A stretch of DNA of 64,000 bases from the NCBI GenBank assembly GCA_963377175.1, contig CAUJNA010003819.1, positions 181,001 through 245,000 on the forward strand, given 5' to 3'. The DNA is from Effrenium voratum. Taxonomy: Eukaryota; Sar; Dinophyceae; Suessiales; Symbiodiniaceae. Numbering within the stretch: the stretch's first letter is position 1; the number at the start of each line of letters is the position of its first letter. This document shows positions 46,836-60,221 of the stretch, piece after piece. The notes beneath the pieces are model-generated. The model was not told the DNA's origin and ran no database searches. It saw nothing but the letters and a program-made list of their open reading frames with translations. Position numbers and translations under genes: made by a program.

Positions 46836-48968
46836 CCTCCCCCCCCCCGCCGCGTCGAGGACGGCGCCTGGCCTAAAACATGCCTTCCGCCTTCCGTGGA
46901 AGGAAGATGGGGACCTGAAAGGTTGGGGTGCGGGGGTTGCTGTTGGGGATACCTGGGCTTGGTGTTGGCGTGCTTTGTTTGGTGCTTTGGAAGGACAAGA
47001 CAGGGGGAACAAAAAACCCCTCTGTCTGCGCCTCGTTTTGGGGAAAGCCGCTCTTCTCGGCTCCAGGTGTGACGGGAAAATTAAGATTTAAAGGCACACA
47101 TGAGGTTGCGCCCACAATGGCCGGCTTAGAGATCCATGCCAGGACATTGGAGAAAAGCACGAATGCCCCGGCAGCTTCTCCACCCGCCCAAATCCCATCG
47201 AAGATTTGCAGTGCCCTTAACTGGGCGGTAACTGATCCCTGGAAGAGCTTTACGGAACCGGATCGCTGGGAACCACCAAGTTGATGTTCACCCTGGATTC
47301 AAAAAACCCTTCCTCATACAGGAATTCGGGGTCAGGTGAGGCATCTCCTCTGAAAGCCCCTTAAATATGAATTCAACAGGGCTTTGGTCATTCGGAAGTG
47401 TCCATGGTAGCCTCATGTCTTCAGGGTTCCCTTTTTGGTCAATGAAAAAAGGGAACCCAAAAGCACACCGCAAGCTTGGAAGCCCCCTATTTGGAACAAG
47501 GGCTCGGGGGCCCAAGGGCTCGCAGGTGCATGGCGCGCAGGGCCCAGCTCAGGAGCGCGCGTTCCAGCTGCCCACTATGAAGTAGCGACCTCAGCTCTCT
47601 CGAGACGCGGGGCCCTCGCGACTTCAGTCGCCTTTCTCCAACTTGAAGCGACGCCGCTTTTTGGGCCGAACTGACTTGAAAGCGGCCTCTAAACGGTGCG
47701 TGTCAAAAAGCAGCTGCCGGGGAATCCAGCAACAAAATGGCCGGTCTTCCATTTGGCCTCCCTTTCAACCCCCCCCCAAAAAAAAAACCTCGCCGATTTC
47801 GAGGCGGGGATCCCGGGACAGCTTCAGGTCGCTGGGACTTCGTGCCCATCGTCTTTGGAAGGCCATTCCGCTGCACGTTCTGTGTGTCCAGCCTCACAAA
47901 AAAAAGAGAGGATCGGATCTGATCGGCATATTAAAGCTTTAGGGTGTCTTTGGGTGGCAGTTGAGGGAACATGGGAAACAATGCATAGGGGTTTCTCAGT
48001 TTGGGTGTGCTTTTAGGAGACCCCCTCTTAAATGGTAAACCAACCCTCAAAACGGGTACGCAAAAAATGGACACCCCACTTGGAGATGATCAACAGAGCA
48101 CCTCTTTCGACCCTTAGAACCCTTCCAGCACCTCTACCCAAGCTTCCTTTTCGGGGGTGCCCTATAGCCCAAACAAACTGCCCGAACCTTTCCTGGGTTG
48201 GGATGCGGGTAAAATCGGACTCCGCGCTTCATTCCCGCCCGCTTTGTGGCCACGGAGGGCATTTTTTTCTCCCAAATCGAGCCAGCCCTCTGGGGTCCAA
48301 CCGACCTTCGCCCAAGCCTTTGCCATCAACCCCCCCCTTCACGTCCCGAAAACGTCGCTGCGCAACCCGTCGGTCAAAAAAACTTTCATGTGTCCAACTC
48401 ACGATGCCCCCACTGAACTCTCCAGTTGATCCCTGAGAAGTGAAAAACTGTTGGTGGGCTATGTCACCAACATAGCAACTCTCAAGGTCAACATGCTGAA
48501 AGTCGAGATCAAAGGAAGACGTCGACATCAAGAACGTTCAAAGCACCCGAAAATACCGCGGTGCTTCCAAGCACCACTAGACCAGATGTGTTCCCCCCTT
48601 TTTAGCAATATACTACAACCGGGAACCCGGAAACCCGGAGCACCAAAAACCCCCGACTTCGACTCCAAAACGCCCCAACGCAACGCCGGAGCCGCCCAGC
48701 GCCTCTCCCAGGTCACCGCCCGAAAGCGGCCCTTGATCTGAAGCTGCACCTGGCGCAAGCGAGGCGAGGCTCGGCGGTTCTTTGGGGCAGGGCCTTGATG
48801 GAGACTCACACGGAGAATTTAAAAACGGAAATACATTCCAAAAACGAAAATACATTCCATGGATCTGTCTTGAGCCCTTGATTGGGTCCATTGGGTCCCA
48901 CAAAGAAAAAAAGAAGGAACACCATTCCATGGCTTGGTTGGTTCTTTCGCGCATGTTTTTGCTGTGGA
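46836..48968. other. host spacer, no gene recognised
   Basis: C/G homopolymer runs (for example 46,656-46,674 and 46,842-46,852) and short repeat fragments; no supported gene. Confidence 0.4.
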
Positions 48969-49086
48969 AGTACGGTGGATGCCAATTCCATATTGCGAGT
49001 AAACCAATCATACAATGGTAAACTGGATTTAAAAAATGGAGGTGTCCCTGTTCCCTGGCAAAACAAACAATGCGACATCCACCGTA
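48969..49086. mobile_element. small fold-back element (GTACGGTGGATG)
   Basis: GTACGGTGGATGCCAATT at the left faces GCGACATCCACCGTAC at the right. A further CCACCGTACAGGGA occurs just downstream at about 49,117. Confidence 0.5.
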
Positions 49087-49258
49087 CAGGGAGCCCCGTG
49101 CGAAGCAGGCCTAAGTCCACCGTACAGGGAGACTCCTCCTGTTCCTTTCGATTTCGACACGAAGAAAGTCGCCTGGAACTGATCCCCTGGCTGGCCCACG
49201 TCCACGCGCGGCCTGCGGTGGTTCCAAGTTCTGTGTGGACGAGGGGGATTTTGGGGAT

Positions 49259-49397
49259 GTACGGTGGATGGACGAAATTGGTTTGCACCACGAAATGAAT
49301 CCATGGTCGAAACCATGATTTTGTTGGTATTTTACGGGGGGAATCATCCGAAACCAGGGTTTCTCGGGTGGTGCAGGATTTCGTCCACCCACAGTAT
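49259..49397. mobile_element. fold-back element, family A
   Basis: GTACGGTGGATGGACGAAATTGGTTTGCACCAC faces GGTGGTGCAGGATTTCGTCCACCCACAGTATG, with inner arms GAAACCATGATT and AATCATCCGAAACC. Confidence 0.7.
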
Positions 49398-50260
49398 GCC
49401 CACTTGTCAGGGGGTTCATCTTAATTTGCATACCCATGTGGGTTTGTCTAGTGGGACCAACATGAGCGGTTTCCCTTGGTATCCCTTTGGAACGACCCAA
49501 GAAAGACATACCCATATCCCCCAAAATCAACATGGATCCCTCTTTTGAGGGATCCCAAGGGAGTTTTCTCTATAAGGGTCTCGGGGTCCAATATGCTAAA
49601 TCCTTCGGGTGGCTCGAGAGCTACAATCATGGTGAATCCTTTTTGGCCTTGGGACATGACCCTCTTCAACAATCAAGATTCCCAGAAAACATTTTCTCAG
49701 ATTCTTGAATCTTGAATCTTGAATCCAGATTTGTTTTAATTGTTCTTCAATTTAAGTTATTGTCGCACATGTTTCGTGGTGCCATCAAATTCTTCAACGG
49801 GCCGTTTTCGGCCATTCGCACTCGATGTCCGCCAACGAAACACACGGCCAGGCTGGCCTTCGGGCTCTTCAGAGCCGGACTCGGGACTCGCCAACCCAAC
49901 CAATGGTGGCTTGTCCTTTGGCTTTTCAAACCCAACAAAGAGTACCCTCAAACCATTCCACGAAAAGCCATGGCTGATTCGGGAACAGGTTTCGCATGGG
50001 TGCTTGATGATTTGGCAATCGCTTTCCTGAGAACTCTGTTGGTCTACAACGGATCGCCGCGTAGTTCTTTGATTCATCCGAGGCTTCCTACACAACTGGA
50101 CCCAGCCACAGGCCAAGGTGATGAAAGCCGCTCAGAGAACAGGACTCTCAGGCGTCCCCCATTTCTGACAACTGAAGTGGCAACGGAGAGTAATAAAACA
50201 TGGTATGGGTCAAAATATGTAGACAGCCTCAGGCCCCCCCCCAAAAAAAAAGAAGCTCCC
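49398..50260. other. host spacer, no gene recognised
   Basis: A plus-strand frame at 49,712-50,527 (271 codons) is the longest in this flank but has no domain. It runs through the repeat that follows, so I do not call a gene. Confidence 0.4.
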
Positions 50261-50482
50261 GTGATATCCCCAACAGCATGCGGTGCTCTGTTTAGTGCTC
50301 GGGCCACCCCCCAACCCTCGCAGAACCTCGTGGAACCCTGGTGGAACCCTCATGGAACCCTGGTGGAACCCTGGTGGAGCCCTGGTGGAGCCCTCGTGGA
50401 ACCTGACCTCAGGCCGCCCGGACCACCCCGGGAGAATATCTGGGCTGAGACCCCAAAGCTTTCAGCTGTTGGGAAGAAAAGG
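50261..50482 (+). repeat. dispersed repeat G with internal CTGGTGGAACC tandem
   Basis: Matches 62,443-62,645: GTGATATCCCCAACAGCA, GCGGTGCTCT, CCTCGTGGAACC repeats, CAGGCCGCCCGGACCACCCCGG, TATCTGGGC, GACCCCAAAGCTT and CAGCTGT in the same order. This copy has about seven 12-bp TGGTGGAACCC units. Confidence 0.75.
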
Positions 50483-53293
50483 AGAAAGAAAAGAAAAAGA
50501 AATCCGGATCAACTGCACCGCTACTAAACAGTAGAGTAGCGTGCAACCCCAGAATTCACCAAACCTAGAGGATTGTCCCTTGGGTGGGCCCCCCCATCTG
50601 CATCCGTTGCTTCAGACGCAAGCCGCGAAGGACGCCTGTCAGCATCGCCGCTTCCTGCCACGATTTCGAGCCGGCACCATCGACCCCGGTGGAAGTCTTG
50701 CTTGGGAAGAATGAGTGCGCGGCTCCCATGTAGCTTCTCTGGGGCATCCCTTAAAATAAGGTTTTAAGACAAATGCAGATATTTCCGAACCCGTGGTGAC
50801 CCCTGGTGTGAACGGGTCCCCCCACAAACCGGAATCCCTATGGCAGACAGTAGCAAAAGATCGATCCGTGGGGGGGTCCATGGTTGCGCGTTGCGAAAGC
50901 AAAATCGGCGGGTCCATGGCAATCAACTGCGACCTGCGAGGCTCAGAACTCCAAGAGGACGTCGTGGTCCTTTGGAAACCCTGATCCCAAGCCATGAAAA
51001 GGTGGATGATCCCAAGCCAGGATCAAAAAAAGGTGATTCGACGTCTTGCACGTGTTGAACACCGGGTTCTTGGGCTCAGTGGACTTTCGGCGTAAATTTA
51101 CTGGAAGCCCAGGTTGGCCGTGTCAGGTCTATCGCCACAAAAAAGGACCTGAAATCCCCTGGTTGTGGCACAAAAAAAACAAAGAAACAGAACACCATAG
51201 GTGTCCTTTTCGGGGAAATAGATTTCCCTGGTAGATAATTCAACCACCAGGTAAACCAGGAATCGCCATCTATTTGTCTATCAAAACAACCAAAAAGGAC
51301 ACCTATGCAGAACACCTTTAGCCATTTTAGGGCACCGTCTTGTTTTGTTGGAGAAAAAAAGGACCGTCCTCCTGGATCGGGGTCGGGATCGCTTCAAAAA
51401 AACGGAAAGCACTCCGGAGCACGCCAAGCATCCGAAGATGAAGCTCGGCTTTGTCTCAAACTAAGCTTTGGATTTGGATTCTAGAAGGCACATGGAGTTT
51501 CCCACCCCACACCTCCAAACCTCCAAACCGCCGGGAAGCTGACCCAAAAAAAATCGGGCCGGGAAGCTGCCACCCCAAACAACACACACACACAGACACA
51601 CCTGCCCCGCCTGGCCGCGTGTCGATGACCCAACCAAAAGGCGCCACCTGCCGAGCTCGGGTCGAGAGGTTTCATTTCGACTTAGGGAGCCGAAGTTCTC
51701 ACTCTGCGCTTTCCGCTGAGGCTTCGTGAGCGATTGTTCGTGCAACCCACAAAACAAATCCAGGCCGATTTGAAGGCCCGGAAGGGGGCCTTCATAGGGT
51801 ATTCTGCACCACAAAAGTCGTTTGCCCCCGGCTACAAATGGGCGTTAGGAATTTCTGGCAAGCATATGAAGTCGACCTTGAGATGTGAAATCATGTCGAA
51901 AGAGGTTTTAGGAATCATGTGCTGCAAGCTGCAACCGCTTTGGTGGAACACGTTGAAAGTCTCTGCCCCATCCTTTCTGGTGGACACATAGGCGCTATTC
52001 AATCACCTTCGTTCGGGTACACGTAGACTCTCAGTGTCCATGCCCCTCCCCTCCCCCCCCTCAGCCTGACAACAGTGATTGATCAAAAAAATGGACGTTT
52101 AACTTAGCTCAGGGATATATTTGGGTCCGTGTTCCAACACACCCAGGGGCAAAGAATGTCAACCAGCCTGCTCTTCAAGTGAGGTCCGCAACCTTCAAGT
52201 CCCCTGCAACGTTCACCTCCTTGAATGCATAAGCACAGTCACATACAGGCAACCGAGCACATGTCAAACAGGGGACCCGAAGAATGGCGGCGGTCCTTTG
52301 TGTTTCCCTTGACACCAAGATGGAAAAAGGTACCAACTCCAACAAACAACGCAACCATTTTGCTCAATGCATACAAGGACTTCCAGCTTTCAAGTTGCAT
52401 TGTCTAATTTCCTGATGGCTCAAGTTCACGTAGTCTACACCTTCTGAGTTCCTCCAAAATTCCAAAACATACACAAGGAGTTCCAAGGGAGAGTAGAAAA
52501 TGCAACTTCCCCCTTTTGTTCCAGTCTTCTTTATTTACCTAAAGTTTGCTTTGCTCTCTGGAAAGGAAGCATCGAATTGCCAGAGCTCCACTCATGGGTG
52601 GCTCGTCAACGGTGTTTTGTTCTTTTTCTTTTTTTTCTCTGTGGGTTGCCCTTTAAAAAGCCAAAAAACAAGTACCCTCAAAACTCAGACACGCCTGCAA
52701 AGGGAAACTTTGTGCCGTGCGAGAGGGCGAGAGGACCGGCGACAACTCTTCCGGTACCAGCCCTGGACTGAGGCGGTGTAAATATTGTTCCGCTTCGTAC
52801 TGTAGTTCTTGCACAATGGCCAGGACGTCACCGGTGGTGTAAACTTCATGCCATTTGGGTGCGTCAAAATCGGCTGCCCACAAGTACCCAGAGTGGCGCC
52901 AAAGATTTGTTTGGTGGTAGAGTGTTGGTTCCTTCGAGTCATTCTCCAAATTCCCGAAGAACCAGCTTTTTCTGGAGGTAGATGCAGCATGTTCCATCTA
53001 ACATATCTCAAAATAGGGAAGTTCCATGCCGCATGTTCTTTGCAACAGCTTGGGTGTCCATTTTGGAGAGTGCCCCTTTTTCTGGGTGCGTTAAAGGCAA
53101 ACTCAAAAACGGACAACCACCATGTTAGAGAGGGTAACCTAAAAAACCACACCCACCCGCATTGAAATTGAGGAACCACCTTTCCCATGTTCCCTCAAAA
53201 CCCAGCCCAAAGACAACAAAGGTCTGACATGCCCATCGGATCCGATCTGGCCGTTGTTTTTTTTGTTTTTTTTCTTCGCTGGACACACCCATC
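50483..53293. other. host spacer with one family D element
   Basis: Apart from the fold-back at 51,196-51,307 and a short CA run at 51,584-51,600 no feature is supported. Confidence 0.4.
51196..51307. mobile_element. family D fold-back with 8-9 bp target duplication
   Basis: CATAGGTGTCCTTTTCGGGG at the left faces CCAAAAAGGACACCTATG at the right. The flanks are CAGAACAC at 51,188-51,195 and the same word at 51,308-51,315, a clear direct repeat (nine bases if the adjoining C is counted). This size fits hAT- or Mutator-type transposition. Confidence 0.7.
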
Positions 53294-53410
53294 CCTAGGT
53301 CTTCCAGTAGAGAGGTTGGAAGAAGGGTACCCCTTTTTTCTGTAGTCCATTTAGTAGGGGAACCCTCCCCCAAAAAAAGGAACGGGTGAGAAAGGGCACC
53401 TAGCTGGGGG
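53294..53410. mobile_element. dispersed repeat, family E
   Basis: CTAGGTCTTCCAGTAGAGAGG at the left, TTTTTTCTGTAGTCCATTTAGTAGGGGAACCCTCC inside and GGGCACCTAG at the right. Confidence 0.6.
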
Positions 53411-56400
53411 ACACACCCATCCCATCCCATCGCCATTCCGACTCGACGACTCTCCGCGCGAATCGACGACCCTCGCCTGGCCGTAGGCGTGAGGCCCTTG
53501 CACCTTGGCGGTACTTTGCGCCCGCGCCTCCGCTGGGTGCAGGATCCTCTCCCGCTCGCCTCAAAGGCCGAAAGCGGCGAAAAAGCGCGGGAAAGCGGCG
53601 AAGCCGCGGAGTCGAACGCAAAGGACACGGAAGGACCGGCGGCCGTTCTGAGGATTTATATCTCTTGCTGTTGTTTTCTGTTTTGTTGTGTGTGACCGAC
53701 TGTGTGTGTGTGTGTGTTTGGGTTGTTGTTGCTTTGTTTGGCTGTGTCTCTTTTTTTGTTGGGGAGGGAGCCATTGTCACATGCCTTGGGGATGTGGTGG
53801 TCAAGAATGCGTTGTTTCATGTTTTGCTTTTTTCGGGATTCGCTGTGTCGGTGTGTGTGTGTGCGCGCACAAGGAAAACACAATTCTGAGAAAGAAAAAA
53901 CATGTGTACCAACAAAACGAATGGAATTTGGTTTTGGATGAGTTTGAACGGCGAACCAGCAACAGAGTTCCAACAAAAGTTACACGCATGGTTGAAACAT
54001 GTTGCTGGTTTTTCTCAGCGCTCACGCTGGCCTCTCTTTCAGAAAAACCATGCTTTATCCACTTAGCATATGGAACCCCAGTCTTGAACCCACAAAGAGA
54101 AGCCTTACTTCAGAAAAATACTCGCAGCAAGTACATTGGCTCGTCCCCTGGAACAACCACCTTCCCCGCATTTGGGCATGGCTTGGGTATTGGTTTTAGG
54201 GTTTGGCAAGACTCCCGCGACCTTAACTGGCTTTCTTGGCCAGTGCCCCCTGCAAGCTTCGGGTATAGTGAACCGTAGACTTTCTGTTGCATCCACCTGC
54301 TCCGGTCTTTTCTGCTATGGTACCGCCAACAAACCAAAAAAAGACCTACATGAGGCGCCCCGGAGCTCAAGCTTCATTTATTGCCCAAGAACCGAAGAGG
54401 GGGAACTTTGCTCGCTCAAATGGGCCGTCGAATCAGCTCCTCTTCGTCCGCACGTTTGGTCCATCAAAGCCATGAGTTCTTGTTTTGAGCCGCTTCACCT
54501 GAAGCGGCTCCCCGTTCCAACAACTGGCCCAAGAAGAGGCGCGCACAGCTTTTCGACCATGCCTGGATTCCAACCATGTTCAAGCAAACTGACAACAACA
54601 CGACAAAGGGAACCCCTATCCCAAAACCTCAGAAGAAAAAATATCACATGAGGGCCCAAAAGACCCCAAATTTGGACCTAAGCTGGGCCTTGGGAGTGAA
54701 ATATCTCAGCACCTGGCCGTCCAGCCAGATCTGGAACCATTCGCAGCCATGCTCCCCCAGCGTCACTGTGTAGCTAAACCTCGCGACGCGCTTCCTTCCG
54801 CCGATTCCCCACCCCATCAAAGAGGACCTGGTGGTACCCCCATTTTGGGTCTGTACTGTTGACCCCATGTCTTTTTTCATAAACCCCAGTTTATCAACCT
54901 GGCTTTCGTGGGGGTTCAGACCATGTTCTTCGCGTTGGCGAATGTTGTTCGCGAAAAATGCAGAAGCTTAGTCCACGGAGCTTTGAAAAGCGGCTTGACC
55001 GAGACCCCATGCTTTTCATAAACCCCAGTTTATTCATATGGTGGATGCTTCTCAACCTGGCTTTCAAAGGGGATTCAGAGACCACTTTGGGAGGGGAGCA
55101 CCCCCCCATATGAATAAACAGGGGTTTGTGAATTTAGGGTCAACATTACCGGGAAATCCAAAAGGAAAACCATTTTTCTTTCTTTTCTTGTTCTTGCCTT
55201 TTTTGCGGGGGTGAAAACCGACACACCCAATTTTTACCACAGAAAGGCACCAACAAGGAATCCTAAGCCTTGTTCGCTGGGGTCCGGGGAACCATAGGAT
55301 TCCGACCCAACTGCGAGGATTTGGGGATCCGGGGATCGATCCCATTTTTTGCGGGTTGGCTAGGGAAACCAAAAGGGAACCATCTTGGGGTAGTTTGGCC
55401 TGCCAACCATCCCAAATATCCTCCAAGAGCCAGCCCTAGGAGTGAGAGCGTAATTTCAACTTTGATTCCCTTTTGCCCTACCCCCGAAAAGTTCTTCGCG
55501 CAGCTTTCCCTTACCAAACGGTCAAGATACTCCCCAAAAACATATATACATGGGTATGGGTCAAAACTACACCACCACGTGACCACAAGTTTTCGTCATT
55601 GTTTCCATTTACCAGGGTGCATTTGGTTTCCTATGTTTTTGACCCACCGCCACATTTTATCCGCCCCTTTTTTGGGCGCCAGGGCCCCTGCTGGTCCAGC
55701 CCCTCTCCCTTCATGGTCTGCGGAGTGTCCATCAAGGACCACGATCCCACGATGCTGCAGCCTCCGCACGTTCCAAGCCCCGAAACGAGGGATCCAAAAC
55801 GAGCGGCCGCTTTGATGGGCGACCCGTCAAGAATGAAAAGCGGGGAGAAACCGTGGCGCTAAGAAAAAAATCGCATGTGACCCAACGCAAAAGCAAAAGC
55901 AAAAGAAAAGCACACGTGCTGGTCGTGTTTGCATCAAACACCTAGGGGACCGCAAAACGACGAAACGGGGAAAAAAAGCGCGGGGTGAACATATGCGTGT
56001 CGTTGTGTGCGCACAAGCAAAGGGAGAGGCCTTGGTTTGAAACCAAGGTTGGGCAAAATGTGTGTGTGTGTGCCATGGTCAAACTCCGAAATATGAAGCA
56101 TTATAATGGTTATTTAGGATCCTCACTACCAAACGGATGACCACCAAGGGGTCTGTTCACTCCCGAGAGAAAAAACAAAAAAACAAAAACTACCCCACTT
56201 TGGGATTTTAGAGCCTCAAAGCAACTCCTCGAGAAACCACATGAACCTTGATAACAAGTTCCTGTTGGTTTGCCTTCACCAACCACCAAAAGGGGCTTTT
56301 CAAAAAAGACCCCCTAAGTGGGGTTATACCCCAAGTAGCCAACCACTTCCTAGCTTGGCCGAACATCCAAGTGGAAACTCCTGCCCATTGCACCCAAAGC

Positions 56401-56939
56401 CTGACCCTGGGTTCTAAGGCACACGAGGTCAACCATGAAAAAGCTCTTGGTTTCACCCAAAAGGCTCCAAAAGGGGTGTGTCTCAACGCCTTGCCGTCAT
56501 GAAACCGCTGTTGGAGAGTCGGGTTACAGATTCAAAGCCGCCACCCCCCATGCAACCAAAAATTATTCTCAAAAACTCCCTTACCATCCCCAGCAACCTA
56601 TGGTTTTCCCATGAACCACATTATTCCAAAACGCCCTTACCAGCCCCCACGAACCCATGGTTCTCCGGCTCAAAAAAACACCAGGAGGGCTTTTGAGCTC
56701 CCCATCCCATGAAACCCGGGTCTCTTTCCCCCGCAAGGCTCTGCCGGGACCCGCCGGACCCATTGCCTCGGCGTGGCTCGCAGGCGGGGTCCAAGTCCCC
56801 GCCGCCGCCCGGCCAAAAGGCCAAGACCTCCTGGCGGCTGCTGGCGGTGGCCGGCGCAAAAAACAACGCGGCGGCTGCGAAGGCGCAAAAGACAAGCGCG
56901 GGGGGCGGGGACGTCATGGCTGGGGTAGAAGTGCCAGGG

Positions 56940-57010
56940 TGTGTGTGTGGGTGTGTATGTGTATGTGTATATATATATATATATATTGTATATATATATA
57001 TATATATATG
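56940..57010. repeat. TG/TA microsatellite
   Basis: GTGTGTGTGGGTGTGTATGTG followed by about 50 bp of TA repeats with one central TTG. Confidence 0.9.
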
Positions 57011-57266
57011 TCAGTGCCATATGGTTGGGTGTATGGTGGGTTGCACCAGACCAGGTATATGTCGTTGCCAGGCCATACGGTTGTTTTGTCCTGCTCGTTC
57101 CGCTTGAGCCACATGGGTCAAAATTAAGCCACTAGGATCTCGACCGCAGGTTGCCGTCCCCTTTTTCCATTTCGCAGGGCAACCCATTTTGGGGTGCAAA
57201 AAGGCGGCACTACACGGCCCAGCAGGCTCCCAGCTTTTCGCCGTGTTCACCTTTTTCACCTTGGAG

Positions 57267-57352
57267 GGAAACCACCATGTTGGGCCTCGAAACCACCATG
57301 TTGGCTCGAAACCACCATGTTGGAGCTGGGGCTCGAAACCACCATGTTGGGG
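57267..57352. repeat. GAAACCACCATGTTGG tandem repeat
   Basis: Four units of (CTC)GAAACCACCATGTTGG with 17-28-bp spacing. Confidence 0.85.
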
Positions 57353-57846
57353 CTCCATCTTTTCTGGAAGGGCATCCCATTTGTATGTGCCCTGGTCGAC
57401 ACTCCAAAACTCACTACGCAGGTGGTCATGGCAGGAATCTGAAATCTGAGAATCCTGATGATCATTCTCGAGATTGCTCAAGGGGCCATCGTAATTTCTG
57501 GTGTGGGTCATTCTCCTGAAAATCACAAAGAACTCCCCAAACCACTTTGTAGGAATCTCCTGGTTGGAAGGGCGTTTGCAAGCCCATTCTTTGATTTCCC
57601 CTTCAAGAAACCAAGGCCGCCCCCCCAACAACAAAAAACAGAGGACGCCTTCCCCCTACGAGCTGATACACAACAGAAACAGGGCACCCAATAAAGGGAG
57701 ATTCCTCTGAGAATGGCCATGTTTAAGTTGCCGGTGCGATGGGTAGGGAATGAGTTGGAATGAACCCAGTTGGTCCGCTTACAGGAAACCACCAGTTGGA
57801 TTGCTTTGTGAAGGTCATTCTCTCGCACCAAGTTAGGTTGGGTTCT

Positions 57847-57925
57847 ACTGTGGGTAGACGAAATCCTGCACCACCGTTCAGAAACGCAATCAAAGTGCAA
57901 GCGGATTTCGTCCATCCACAGTATG
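57847..57925. mobile_element. fold-back element, family A (short form)
   Basis: TACTGTGGGTAGACGAAATCCTGCACCAC faces GCGGATTTCGTCCATCCACAGTA with only about 25 bp between. Confidence 0.65.
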
Positions 57926-60221
57926 TCAAGCAGGGCTGACTTCGGGTCAATCGGATGTCCTCGGCCTTGACGGGCTTCTCCATCTTCATCTGCCTGATTT
58001 TCCGGCGGCAGGGGTGGGGGTCGTGGGGTCACGAGTTGGCTCGTCAAAACCCAGAAAGCCCCGAGGCTTACACCCAGAAAGCCGTCCCAAAAAGACAACC
58101 GTGGAGTGGGAGCCATTTTAACAAAAAGGCACCTTAGGTGTTGACCCACAACCAACTGGGTTTGGGGGAGAGGTGGGAAGGCCACGGGGAATCTCCAAAC
58201 AAAAGGAGGCTCGATCCCACAAGAAATGGGTTTGTCTCAAAATCGGGGATCCTGGAAAAATTGGTGGATGTCCTTTTTTCGCCTTTTGGAATCACTCCCG
58301 AAAAGGGTACCTTGAAAAAAGGACACACCCACTTGGTTTGGGGGGTCCTATGAATTTTCAGGAGTTTGTTTCATCCGAGGACGAGTGTGGAAACGGTTCC
58401 TAACCAGAGTGGTGCCAGCTGTATGTCTTAGGGACCTAGCCACCCCCAAACCAGTAGGTTAAAGGGAAAACACCCTGATGTGGCTGTGGGTCAAAGCCAA
58501 TGGTACCATTTTGGGGTAGGTGCACCACCCATTTGTTTATTTTAGTAGGGATTCGGATGTTCACTGGGGGTACGGGATGACCCATGGCCATGTGGAGAAT
58601 CAGAAACAGTCAAATAACGACCCCCAAGCAAAACAAAAGAGTCCTCCCATCTTTGTATGGGCTTGCTAGGGTCCCTTAAAGGATACATTCCAAATACACT
58701 GCTTTACAAGGAATCCTCTAAATCAGCCGGCATGCTGATTTTTTGGCCACCCATTCTTCAGGGCTCCTTGTATGTCCCCTACAAGGATCACCCCGCCATC
58801 ACCCCGAGACTTGACGCGCTTGTGGAAGATTACACCTTCTGTGACTACCGAATGGGCCAGCCCTATGTATACTTTATCGCTTCACACAACGTGTCCCCGA
58901 AACCACATTTTCAAGAACCACGCTCCAAGAGGAGCTCCTGCTACAAACAACGCACCAAGAGATGCATGTTCAAGCCGCCCCAAAAGGACCCCACCGCTTG
59001 CCCAAACCAAAAAACAACCCAACAAACCAAACCCCGGCCAGGGTGGTCAGAACTCCAAAAAGCGCTTGCGCGCATCCCGCCTGGTGCACGCTCTGCCCCA
59101 GAGGATGGTATGTGCCTCGGTTCCGCTGGAGGCTGGGCGCTCGCTTCGGCGCCGGGGTCTCCCTAAAGGGGGGTGGGTACCATCGAACTGCGCCGTTTTT
59201 GGGGTTCCTTAGGCTTCCTTACAAGAGCCTTGGGGGAACCCCCCCCCTAAGCATTCCATAATCTTTGGTTCCAGCATGCTGAAAGATTAGATAGGCCTTA
59301 CCAAAAAAAAACGGAGTAAAGCAGGTGGAACTCTAGGTGCTCAGGTGAAGCCCCAAACCTTCCGTTGAATCTGTTTGGCCTTAGAAATAAGAGTGGCTTG
59401 TCTATTTTGAAAGTCCCCCTTTTAAGGGAACCCAAAAGGAAAACCACCTTCCTTTTTTTTTGGGGGGGGGCAAAAAATAGACAGACCCAAATATCTTGGT
59501 GGCTAGCTGATCCCTTGCTAAAAGAACTGTCAGCGGAAAATGTCATAAAAAGTCTGAAAGTGTTGCTGGGCATGGCTAGCCGAGATATCCAACAACTTCG
59601 CACAACAAAGGCCCTGTCGCTGAAGGACGCTACTGCCTCTTTGGCCTTGACTTAAGAAAATCACGAGGCAACCCAGGCTCAAGAAATCCTTTTGGATGGG
59701 GTATTCCATTTCACAAGACATCTGGAAACATCCGGGAAACTGTGTAGGTGTTTTTTGTCCCATGTCAGGTCGAATCCTTCCGATTTGGGAAGCAAAGCAC
59801 CCGACAAAAGTCCAACATGGAACCTGACAGAGACCGGCTTCCTTTTGGGGCCATTTTCAGACATCCAAAACGTGACTCAATAGAAGAGAATCATGAAGTG
59901 TCATCTTATTATCAGGTTAATGTTGTTTCTACTTTTTACAACATTATTTCACGTAAAGTCTCCATCAACTGACTGGTTTCCCTTCAAACCAACCTGAAAC
60001 AGGTACCTCGACCCCAACGCCACGCCCCAGCCACCACCGAGGCGCGTTGGAGCCGCCGATGCCGCTGGCCGTGCAGGCCACAAAGGCTGCGGTCATGCGG
60101 TGCTGCCTCGAGGCGACGGGACGAAGCCAAGGGAAAACTCGAGAGCCTTTTCAACATGGAGGTACCTGGACCCTCAAACTAGCCTTAAACATGGCTCATT
60201 GCCCTAAAATTATGGGGTGAG
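57926..60221. other. host spacer with family D and C copies
   Basis: A family D fold-back lies at about 58,258-58,337 and a family C copy at 58,481-58,590. A plus frame at 58,657-59,166 is open but has no domain; a minus-strand stretch next to 57,950-58,005 is exon-like but too short to call. Confidence 0.4.
58481..58590. mobile_element. fold-back element, family C
   Basis: Opposite orientation to 40,641: TGGCTGTGGGTCAAAGCCAATGGTACCATTTTGGGGTAGGTG, then TATTTTAGTAGG, GATGTTCACTGGGGGTACGGG and ATGACCCATGGCC. Confidence 0.65.

Larger units (their letters stand above)
53411..57846. other. host spacer with microsatellites
   Basis: TG runs (53,700-53,720), TG/TA runs (56,940-57,010), a GC-rich patch (56,700-56,930) and a tandem at 57,267-57,352. 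CCCCAGTTTAT..ACCTGGCTTTC occurs twice (54,886 and 55,024). No gene supported. Confidence 0.4.

Noticed and set aside
49712..50527. 271-codon plus-strand frame
   Set aside because: No domain, and it runs through dispersed repeat G and a purine-rich run.
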